20,263 nt of DNA from a virus: IMG/VR virus record IMGVR_UViG_3300021410_000072, positions 1 through 20,263 of that record; one strand, 5' to 3'. The notes beneath the pieces were generated by a model. That model saw only the letters and a list, made by a program, of their open reading frames with translations, was not told where the DNA came from and did not search any database. Shown here piece after piece: positions 1-7,100 of this stretch (positions are counted from its first letter, which is position 1; each line of letters begins with the position of its first letter). The translations under genes were made by a program, and so were the position numbers.

Positions 1-237
1 TCACTTTGTCGGCAAGCCTTGCAGCGTCTCCGCCCAATCGCTCATATTCCGCGACACAGCTTGCAAGTACTCCGATCCAGTCGGCTCCGGCGTCATCAGA
101 TCCGCCGCCGGCATTGGCAGTCGAGGGGCGACGGCGTAGCTGCTCGAGCAGCCCGTCAATGCGAGCGCGCTGAGCAGCGACAGTTTTTTGAGCAGTTTCA
201 CGCGCCAACACGGCGCCACGGTATTGAGCATCGGCAC
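1..237 (-). CDS. Rz1: Rz1-like outer-membrane lipoprotein spanin, nested in Rz
   Basis: A 78-residue lipoprotein in a different frame inside Rz. It has a basic n-region (RVKLLKK), a hydrophobic core and the lipobox LTGC with the acylated Cys at residue 30, followed by a short Ser/Pro-rich mature part (APRLPMPAADLMTPEPTG). Rz1 sits in the outer membrane and pairs with Rz to bridge the periplasm. A GTG at 237 is the best start: AGGAGG lies 6 bases before it. The ATG at 231 is a second choice with longer spacing, and the frame extends to 276. The stop is at the left edge (positions 1-3). Confidence 0.88.
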   Translation of the reverse strand: MPMLNTVAPCWRVKLLKKLSLLSALALTGCSSSYAVAPRLPMPAADLMTPEPTGSEYLQAVSRNMSDWAETLQGLPTK

Positions 238-424
238 GATCGGCCTCCTGTTGTGTTGCTCGTTCGATGTCGGCATTCAGTAGGCGCGCATCAAACTGCG
301 CCTTTGCATATCCCTGAGTGAACTGCTGGCTTCGGTCGTAGCGCCAGGCACACACGGCCAAGGCGAGCGCAACCAGAACAACAAGCGCCGGCCACCATCG
401 GCGAATCACGGCGTATCCAACCAT
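1..424 (-). CDS. Rz: Rz-like inner-membrane spanin (partial, runs off left edge)
   Basis: The frame runs from the ATG at 424 and is still open at the window edge; 141 residues are visible, so the stop lies to the left. The protein starts with a short basic region and one membrane helix (about 10-27, WWPALVVLVALALAVCAW), then a charged periplasmic helix including GYAKAQFDARLLNADIERAT and AQKTVAAQRARIDGLLEQL. This is the layout of an inner-membrane spanin, which with Rz1 fuses inner and outer membranes in the last lysis step. Rz1 is nested inside it in another frame. The start overlaps the preceding gene by 19 bases. Confidence 0.85.
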   Translation of the reverse strand, partial: MVGYAVIRRWWPALVVLVALALAVCAWRYDRSQQFTQGYAKAQFDARLLNADIERATQQEADRADAQYRGAVLARETAQKTVAAQRARIDGLLEQLRRRPSTANAGGGSDDAGADWIGVLASCVAEYERLGGDAARLADKV

Positions 425-888
425 GCTGGCACCTCACCCGTAGGCTTGGGCGCTATCGGCACGGCGTCCAGCGGCACGGTGGTTTCCAACACGGGGAAGA
501 TGTCCTCCACTTTCTGTTGGGCCTGCTGCGCCCGGCCAGCGGCGCGCGTGGCGCGATCGGCGTCCTTCTTGACGGAAGGACCGATCTTTTCGACAAGTGC
601 TTGCGCCGCTTGCGCCGCCTCGCTCGCCCCCTCGGCGGCTTGGCGTACCGATTCGCGCGTGCTCGATGCCTTTGCGCCGTATTCATCGCGCACTCGCAAA
701 ATCTCTTTCGTGTGGCGCGCACCCTGCTCACTCATAAGGTGCGTGGTCTCCACCCGGGCTAGCGAATAGCCTGCAATGCCGCCTCCCAGTGCGATCGCTA
801 TACCGCTTGCAATCGACCCCACGGCGGCCAGTACTGGCTTGTTCAGAACGCAGAACTTATCGAATTCAAGCCGGGACGATTTGTTCAT
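406..888 (-). CDS. Membrane-anchored Ala-rich helical protein of the lysis cassette
   Basis: A 160-residue protein with a hydrophobic segment at about 18-43 (rich in Gly, Ala and Ile, with a GGGIAG turn) that could form one long or two short membrane helices, then an Ala/Glu/Lys-rich helical stretch (about 60-130, e.g. RQAAEGASEAAQAAQALVEK) and a Pro-rich end. I do not recognise a family. It overlaps the 117-residue membrane protein by 23 bases at its start and Rz by 19 bases at its end. A holin, antiholin or accessory lysis role fits the location; the sequence alone cannot decide. Confidence 0.72.
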   Translation of the reverse strand: MNKSSRLEFDKFCVLNKPVLAAVGSIASGIAIALGGGIAGYSLARVETTHLMSEQGARHTKEILRVRDEYGAKASSTRESVRQAAEGASEAAQAAQALVEKIGPSVKKDADRATRAAGRAQQAQQKVEDIFPVLETTVPLDAVPIAPKPTGEVPAWLDTP

Positions 889-1219
889 GATTACCCTTCA
901 ATTCAGCTACCTCGTGGGTCAGGGCGGCAATCTCTTGCCGCATGGCTCGCATTTCCCCTTTCATCTCGCCGACTATCTGGTGCAGGTCGTTGCGCTCCTG
1001 GGCAAAGCGGTCTGCGCGCTCGTTCGCCGTCTTCGTGGCGTCGCGCTCATCCTTCAATTGATCGCTCATACGATTCACCAGATCCAAGTGCGCACTGCCT
1101 GCGGCCTTGTCGATTTTTTGGCTTTTGTAAGACGACCAAGCGTTGTTGATCACCAAGCCAATTACGGCCAGCCAGCCGCCCCAGCCAGAAATCAAGTCTT
1201 GCGTGACGCCGTTGTCCAT
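866..1219 (-). CDS. Membrane-anchored coiled-coil protein, holin candidate
   Basis: A 117-residue protein with one probable transmembrane helix (about residues 12-29, WGGWLAVIGLVINNAW) and a long charged coiled coil after it (about 44-110, with LKDERDATKTANERADRF and MRAMRQEIAALTHEVAEL). It follows the endolysin gene by 3 bases and overlaps the next membrane protein by 23 bases. Position in a lysis cassette and a single membrane helix make it a candidate holin or holin accessory, but the long coiled coil is unlike the commonest holins, and a DUF2730-like structural or spanin-type role is also possible. Confidence 0.75.
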   Translation of the reverse strand: MDNGVTQDLISGWGGWLAVIGLVINNAWSSYKSQKIDKAAGSAHLDLVNRMSDQLKDERDATKTANERADRFAQERNDLHQIVGEMKGEMRAMRQEIAALTHEVAELKGNHEQIVPA

Positions 1220-1222
1220 CCC

Positions 1223-1765
1223 CTACCCCAATACGGCTATTGCCGCCTTATACCGACGTTGACGATCGGCCCACCCGTTGGGTAGTCCGTCTCTGTTCTT
1301 GCCGTTCACTCGAATGGACAGGCGTAAAAAATCGCCGGTGTCGGCGATCTCGTTGCATCCATTGTTTTGCCACCACCAGCCGCTCGCGCGGGCGGCGTCC
1401 GGCGGGCGCTCCAGGTCCTCAGGGCGGCTTTGGTAATCCAACCCAAGGCCACGCGACAGCGCCGCGTAATTTGCTCTTCCAGTGATCTGGATCAGGCCAC
1501 GGCCCATGAACCGCTTCCCGTCGCCCGGCTTCATGTTGCCGAGGTCAGCGCGCATTTCATAGCGCTCTTGTGTGGGCGTCGGCCCCCAGATTTCGCGCGT
1601 GTAGCGGAAGTCCGCGGATTCATGCCCTATCGTCGCCAAGAACATTGCCGCGCGTTGCGGTGAAACGATGGCAAATTCCATCAGCGTCCGCTCAACGGGG
1701 TCGTACCACTTGTCAGCCAGCCCAGCCGCCAATCCAGTAGCCGCCATGAAGTCATCTTTTTGCAT
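1223..1765 (-). CDS. Endolysin, glycoside hydrolase family 19
   Basis: A 180-residue GH19 (chitinase class I-like) lysozyme that cuts the glycan strands of peptidoglycan at the end of infection. The general acid is Glu49 in MFLATIGHESADF; the second catalytic Glu is probably Glu58 in YTREIW. The family segment FMGRGLIQITGRANY (about 86-100) and the later SGWWWQNNGCNEIAD and RVNGKNRDGLPNGW are clear. There is no signal peptide or SAR-type segment, so it needs a holin to leave the cytoplasm. The frame is open to 1843, but the ATG at 1765 has GGAGTG five bases upstream and gives the usual length. Confidence 0.93.
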   Translation of the reverse strand: MQKDDFMAATGLAAGLADKWYDPVERTLMEFAIVSPQRAAMFLATIGHESADFRYTREIWGPTPTQERYEMRADLGNMKPGDGKRFMGRGLIQITGRANYAALSRGLGLDYQSRPEDLERPPDAARASGWWWQNNGCNEIADTGDFLRLSIRVNGKNRDGLPNGWADRQRRYKAAIAVLG

Positions 1766-1767
1766 AT

Positions 1768-2568
1768 TCACTCCAACGTTCTCCGCGACACGGTCACCTG
1801 CGAATTGAGCGCCGATGCGTCGGCCGCTGAGGACATCGACCAATCGCGCACCTGCGGGTCGCCAGTGCCGTCTCCCACTACCGCGGCGTCGGTCACGATG
1901 AACTGCGCGCGGCCGAACCCAGCACCTTGGATTGCCCAGCCGCTGTATCCGTCAGCAAACACTCCGAAGACAACGGTCACAGGCACGATGCCGCTGTTGG
2001 TGAAGCCGTAGGACGGGCTGTAGTCAATGACCGTCCGATAGGCTGTGATGTCCACGACGCCGGCCGCAGTCGTGCCGAATAGGCGGAACGCATAGTCGAG
2101 CTCGGACTGCCAAACGCCCGTCTTGAGAAGGATGGTGTCGGCGCCGTTTGTGGCAATTGAAGCCGGCACCAAAGACGCTTTGCCATTGCCCTCGCCCTGA
2201 GTGTCTCGAATCACCGCTGGCGTGCTCCCCCCTGCCACCTTCATGCGTTGCGCCAGGCCTCCGCCACCGTCCAACTCAGCTACGCCGCCTGGCTGCCCTT
2301 TCAAAGCCGACGGGATCGAGTCGGGTACTGGGTTCGACAAGAAATAGGCCGCGACGGCCGCTGCTATCTGTTCTGAGGTCGCGTTCTTCCCAGGGTCACC
2401 CGCAGCTGGCGGATTGGCGGTCAGGTACTCGGCCACAGCGCTCGCAATTTCCGCCGGCGTTGGCCCGGGCCCCGGTACCGGCGCCCCTCCCGCCAACGCT
2501 ATTGCGCTCGCGCTGGGCATGACCACGTGAACCGTGGGCGGCGCCTCCTGTATTACGACTACCTTCAT
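1768..2568 (-). CDS. Second tail-fibre-like structural protein
   Basis: A 266-residue protein with the make-up of a fibre or fibre-tip protein. After a short N-terminal strand and a Gly/Pro-rich linker (about 27-38) come two copies of a helix-turn unit, TPAEIASAVAEYLTANPP (37-54) and TSEQIAAAVAAYFLSNPVP (64-82), a repeat commonly seen in phage tail and fibre proteins. Then GQPGGVAELDGGGGLAQRM, the spacer that often precedes fibre tips, leads into a 140-residue beta-rich C-terminus with LFGTTAAGVVDITAYRT and FADGYSGWAIQGAGFG. No cleavage or enzyme motif is seen. It starts in ATGA overlap with the BppU-like gene and ends 2 bases before the endolysin start. Confidence 0.7.
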   Translation of the reverse strand: MKVVVIQEAPPTVHVVMPSASAIALAGGAPVPGPGPTPAEIASAVAEYLTANPPAAGDPGKNATSEQIAAAVAAYFLSNPVPDSIPSALKGQPGGVAELDGGGGLAQRMKVAGGSTPAVIRDTQGEGNGKASLVPASIATNGADTILLKTGVWQSELDYAFRLFGTTAAGVVDITAYRTVIDYSPSYGFTNSGIVPVTVVFGVFADGYSGWAIQGAGFGRAQFIVTDAAVVGDGTGDPQVRDWSMSSAADASALNSQVTVSRRTLE

Positions 2569-2903
2569 CGCGTCACCTCAGGTGTCACGAGGTAGCTTCC
2601 CCGGATGATCTTCTTGACGACACCAGATGCAAACTTCACCTCGAGGTCATAGACGCCCGATGCGGTTGGCATTGCGGCTGTATCGTCCGCCGCTATCTGA
2701 AGGTCCAGCCGCCCGGCCTGGCCGATTGTTATGCGGCCATTTTCGGAACTGAGCTCCAGAACGACAGTAGAACTCGTGACGCTCGTGCGCAGTTGCATCT
2801 TTGCGGTCGCGCCAGTCATATCGACCGGCGACCCATCATCATTCGTCCATACGATCTGCAGTGCCCATGTGTCGCCCTGCTGGATGCGCAGTAAGGTTTC
2901 CAT
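2565..2903 (-). CDS. Small tail protein, BppU N-terminal-like
   Basis: A 112-residue all-beta protein. It has IQQGDTWALQIVWTNDDGSP, then DMTGATAKMQLRTSV and the end region with SGVYDLEVKFASGVVKKIIRG, the pattern of Ig-like N-terminal domains of upper baseplate proteins (BppU type) that hold fibres on the tail. The frame would allow a TTG start at 2906, but the ATG at 2903 has GGAG five bases away. It overlaps the following fibre-like gene in an ATGA arrangement, so the two are probably made and used together, perhaps as anchor and fibre. Confidence 0.68.
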   Translation of the reverse strand: METLLRIQQGDTWALQIVWTNDDGSPVDMTGATAKMQLRTSVTSSTVVLELSSENGRITIGQAGRLDLQIAADDTAAMPTASGVYDLEVKFASGVVKKIIRGSYLVTPEVTR

Positions 2904-2917
2904 CAATGCTCCAGGCG

Positions 2918-2941
2918 TTAAAAAGCCCGCACTAGGCGGGC
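2918..2941 (-). terminator. Intrinsic terminator after the fibre assembly gene
   Basis: Stem GCCCGC/GCGGGC with a 5-base loop (2925-2941) followed on the minus strand by five T and AA. It lies at the end of the fibre assembly gene, overlapping its stop codon, and 15 bases before the next start. Confidence 0.82.
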
Positions 2942-3492
2942 CGGTCGGGGTCGGCAGTTTCGTCGGGCGGCGCTGGCCATCCCACCTGGTAGGAAGCGAG
3001 TGCGTCCAAGTCGAGCGTGGCGATCTCCTCCTTCATCTGGCGCTGACGGATATGGATCTTGAAGCCCTGCGCCACGCGCGCGGCCATCATCGCGTCGTAC
3101 AGGCCATTGAGCGCTTGGCTGTCCATCGGCACATCGTCGTTGTTCTCGTCGGTCCAGAAGAACTGCCCCGTCGCTCCAATGCCGGATGCCACCGCGTCCT
3201 GCAGCCGCAGGCGCGACTTATCGCCCCCGTCGTACTGCCGACCTTGAAAGTCGAACTTCACGCCCGCGCGCTCTTCCATATCGCGCCAGGTCTCAATCGC
3301 AACGGACACCTGCGGCCGCAGACTCTCAGCGGTCGGCGCCGGCGGCGTGATGGCGACAGCCTCGCCGCCAATAATGTCCAGCGCATGACCTTGAGCGTTT
3401 GCTGCCAGCAGCGCGGCGTACTGCTCTTCGCTTATCTCCACCGAGCCCTCGCGCTCATCCTCGGTAAAGCCGTGTTCCTTCGAGAACCACAT
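2932..3492 (-). CDS. Tail fibre assembly protein (DUF4376-like)
   Basis: A 186-residue probable fibre chaperone, expected to help the fibre encoded just upstream to fold or trimerise. The N-terminal 50 residues form a small domain (FTEDEREGSVEISEEQYAAL). The C-terminal part fits the DUF4376 pattern: RPQVSVAIETWRDMEERAG, the strand pair VKFDFQGRQYDGGDKSRLRL, then ATGQFFWTDENNDDVPMDSQ and a helix with ALNGLYDAMMAARVAQGF. GGAG stands 9 bases before the ATG and overlaps the end of the fibre gene. Its TAG stop lies in the loop of the following terminator hairpin, so termination may be coupled to translation. Confidence 0.82.
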   Translation of the reverse strand: MWFSKEHGFTEDEREGSVEISEEQYAALLAANAQGHALDIIGGEAVAITPPAPTAESLRPQVSVAIETWRDMEERAGVKFDFQGRQYDGGDKSRLRLQDAVASGIGATGQFFWTDENNDDVPMDSQALNGLYDAMMAARVAQGFKIHIRQRQMKEEIATLDLDALASYQVGWPAPPDETADPDRPA

Positions 3493-3495
3493 GTC

Positions 3496-4101
3496 TCAAT
3501 CTCCAAAAGCGAAGTAGTAGAAGCCCGCGTTCACGTTCGCAACGGTCGTCGTGATGAGACGGTTGGCGGCGTTGAAGCCTGCAGGGCCAAGGTCGCGCAC
3601 CGAAACACTGAACTGCTGCGTCGACGGTGGCTGGCCAACCGGCGTACACACCAGCGACTGGCACCGGTTAGGGAACGCCAGCGGGAAAAAGGTGTAGAAA
3701 TCGCCTGTGCCCTGCGAGTAGCCCCACTTCAGAATTTTCCCGTTGGGAAATTTCATCGTGCCCTGCGCATCGTTCAGGTTCTGACCGAAATAGTTCACGA
3801 GGCCGGCCGGGCTGAGCGCCGTGGTGCCGCTGCCAGCGATACCTTCGGCAGCGCTGGCAATCTTTAAAGCCCGATCCCAAAGTCCCGCGATTTCAACCCA
3901 AGCGGTGTTGGTGGCGTTGCGCCGCTTGACCAGCCCGTTGGCGGTGTCCGCCCATGTCATAAAGGGGCCAGCGAACTGCGCGGGATCGGTCGTCCCTGCG
4001 AAGTCGGTGGCCAGCGTCTGCAGGGCCCGGTTCAATTGCTGGACGAGCGCCAGCCCAGATAGCGGAGGCGACTCCGATACCTGCATCGCAGATTGCGTCA
4101 T
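3496..4101 (-). CDS. Tail fibre protein with gp53-like C-terminal domain
   Basis: A 201-residue short fibre protein. Residues about 15-85 are helical and Ala/Leu-rich (LVQQLNRALQTLATDFAG, KRRNATNTAWVEIAGLWDR), the attachment and shaft part. From about residue 116 to the end it resembles the gp53-like C-terminal domain of tail fibres, with FPNGKILKWGYSQGTGDF, FPLAFPNRCQSLVCTP and the closing FYYFAFGD; this trimeric beta domain is the receptor-binding tip. AGGGA precedes the ATG by 8 bases, and the start follows the tip protein stop by one base. The next gene encodes its likely assembly chaperone. Confidence 0.88.
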   Translation of the reverse strand: MTQSAMQVSESPPLSGLALVQQLNRALQTLATDFAGTTDPAQFAGPFMTWADTANGLVKRRNATNTAWVEIAGLWDRALKIASAAEGIAGSGTTALSPAGLVNYFGQNLNDAQGTMKFPNGKILKWGYSQGTGDFYTFFPLAFPNRCQSLVCTPVGQPPSTQQFSVSVRDLGPAGFNAANRLITTTVANVNAGFYYFAFGD

Positions 4102-4102
4102 T

Positions 4103-7100
4103 TCAATATCCCTGAGAGATGTGATTCATTTGTCGGGAGACCGACGTGTTGCCGTTATAGAAAACGATGCTGAAACCCTGCTCGCTCTGGTTTGAGAGCA
4201 CGTAGCGGTCGCCGTTTACGGCGTTGAGCCAAGTGATCTGCACGTTGGGCGTGGCGTGGAACCACTTGTCGTAGACGATGTGCAACCCGCCCACAGGCAC
4301 AGTCACGAGCTCGCCGCGCTGGATCAGGTCCGGCACGTCCACCGTCCAAGTGAACGACTCGACGAAGGGCACGATCAGCGGATTGCGCGTCTCCAGCACC
4401 AAGCGGACGTCAAAAAAGCGAGCGTTGATCAGCCCGGGCACGTAATCCACCCAATCCGACCATTCGCCAGCGTTCACCGCGCTACGGATCTGCGGCTGGA
4501 TGCTGTAGAACTGCATGCTCGACGCGTTGAGGATGTCGTCTTCCGCGAAAATGTCTTCGACGGAGAGGACGTTCTCGCCGAAATTGAGCGCATAGGCGTC
4601 AATGTCGAAGTCCACGCGCACCGGCGCCGGATACCCGATGTCGATGATGTTCGCGTCGTTCGTCCCGTATATGCCCCTGCCGCTCACGCCCCCATACCAG
4701 AGCACCTCGTCGACTGCGAACACATCGTCCACAGCAAGCATGTCGCCGATACCGCGCAGCGTCAGCTTGTTGTCGATAATGGCAGCGCCACCTTGCATCC
4801 TGCTGCCAGAACCAGTCCAGAGCATGGATGCGCCCGATAATGGGGCAATAGCCGTTGTGATCGTTGCGCCGGAGCGGGTGTAGTCGGTGATCGTGCGGGC
4901 AACATTCACGGGCGCAGAGAGATAAGGGGTCGGCAGGCTTCCCGACTCGAACTGTGCCCCCCACGCGTAAATGCCGCTACTCCCGTCTCCCAAATAAGTT
5001 GCACTGCCGCCGAAAGCGGCTTTCGTGTAGATCGATGGGGCGATCGTCAAATCGGAAGCGGTCTGGATGATCGTGACCGTGGTAGAGATTCGCCACCAAC
5101 CGTCGGGGAACTGTGTAATTACCGTCCTGCTAGGATCTGTGGCGGTGAAATTCCCAGTGAGCAAGTCGATGACGACGGTGTTGCTCGCCACCTGATTCGC
5201 AAAGTTACCGATCTGGATTTGCGCGACGCTTCGCTCAGCTGCCTTGGCAAAAATACTCCAGGTCCATGTCGTGCCACCAGCACGTGGAAATCCTCGCGAC
5301 ACGATGTGCGTGGAGTTCGTCGAGTTCTCGGTGATCTTGTTTGCGGTCAATGTACCGTCAGGAGCAAGCGCCTGAGCAGACTGCACCGTAACTCCGGACT
5401 TGCTCCAGAAAGTCGGTGTGAAGTCCTCTGTATACTGCGCAAAGTTCGTCCGCGCCGTCCGATACAGCAGCTGCCGGCCCTGCCAATCCTCGCGGTAGAT
5501 CACCGGCTCGCCGTCGACTGTGGTGACCGGCAAGCTGAACGCCGTCCGGTTACCATCACCGCCCCCGAAGCGGGCCGGATCTGTGGCCACCACCGGCACG
5601 GTCTCCGCGCCGCCCAGGTCACCAGTCCAGCCGGGATGCTCGGCCTTGGTGACCAGCACGTTGCGCACGAGCGTGGCACCGGCCACTTCGAGCGAGTCGG
5701 CAGGGCCGTACAGCACCTGCCCTTTCGGCGCGTCAAACCGGGCCGACACGAAATAGCGGCCGTTGCCCACCGCGAGCGACTCGACGCTGTTGGTGATGGC
5801 GATCGTCTGCGAGTCATCCCAGGACGCGCCCATACGCAATTCGTACCGCGGCGCGCGTAGATCGACCACCTGGTTCCAACGCAGAACCGTCAAGCCGTCG
5901 CGGTAGACGCTGGTCAGCCCGTCGACGGCCGGCAATGGGATTAACAGCCCGACCACGCTGTATTCCGCATACTTCGGCGTGCCCTGCCCTGTCAGGGTCA
6001 GCGGCGTCACCTGCGCCTGGATCAGGTCACCGGTGTGCGCCTTAAGGACGAAGTTGCGTTCAGTCGTCTCGACCGATGAATAGAACCGGCTGTTGATGTT
6101 GAAGTCGATACGCACGCGGCCAGCCGACGACAACACGTAATCCAGCCGCACCTCGATGTCGTCGTTGCCGACCCCCTGGATCGTCTCGGCGAAGGTGATG
6201 GCGAATACCGTGCTGCCGATCAGTGCGCCGTCGCGCGGCGGCGTGTAGGCGTATGGGTTCCACTCGGCGTTGTAGTAATTCGGGTCATCATCGACGGCCT
6301 CGAAACGCACGCCCTCGTCGTTCAACGGCTGAACGTGCACGATCTTCAGCCGGCGGCCCGGCGTGGTCAGCGGATCGAACTGCCAAGCGAAGTCCAGCGC
6401 GGACGTATACGTGTCGGTGATCTCATCAGGCGCCAGAAAGCCAGCAGGCCAGGCGCTCAACACGTTGACGCGATCCGTCTCGCCGGCGGTCCAGCCCACT
6501 TGGATGTTGGCCATGGCACCATGCGGCGTGCGCAGCGTCATCCAGGCCGGTGCGCCGGTGATGGGTACGAAACGATCAAGTATGAGAAGTTGCCGCGTTC
6601 CACCTTTCAAGCGGCCGGAGTAACCCCACACCGTCAGATCGTGGCTTGCCTGCACCACGTCGCCGCGCGTGCACATCATGCCCTCGATGTCCATTTCCCA
6701 GACCACCCGGCGACGGTGGAAAAGCTGGCTTGCGGCGATCAGATTCGTCTCGCGTGCGGCAAGCTCAGGCGAAATGGTCCCCTCGAGCTCGAATTTCTGC
6801 GGGCTGTTCAGGCGCGGCGCGCCCGGCACCGCCACGCGGATCTCGTCGGCCTCCCAGTTTCGTGCCGGGTTGATGAACGTACCGATTATCTCGTCCACGG
6901 TGGCGTCGGCATACGACACCTCGAATGATCCTGCCTTGATGTTGAACGGGCCGACGATGCCGACATGCGGCTGGTTCGCCGCATCCCAGATCACGCCGAG
7001 CTTGCCCGACTGCCACGTGTAAGAGGCACGGCCGGCACGGGCGATCATGGTCAGCATCTCGTGCGCCGTCTTCTGTTGCGTCAGCACATAATCGAACGTC

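Noticed and set aside
183-189. A second AAAAAAC heptamer on the minus strand inside Rz/Rz1, matching the G/GT slippery site
   Set aside because: It is not in X_XXY_YYZ register for either the Rz or the Rz1 frame, so it is a chance result of Lys-Lys-Leu and Gln-Lys-Thr codons.
3831-3859. Perfect 8-base inverted repeat TGCCAGCG/CGCTGGCA inside the fibre gene
   Set aside because: It lies in the middle of a coding region over Ala/Ser/Gly codons, with no T-run on the transcribed strand and no boundary nearby; probably chance.
2731-3867. Long plus-strand open frame of 378 codons
   Set aside because: It lies across the fibre, fibre assembly and BppU-like genes, has no ribosome-binding site or recognisable domain, and has Arg/His-rich content typical of antisense shadows in GC-rich DNA.
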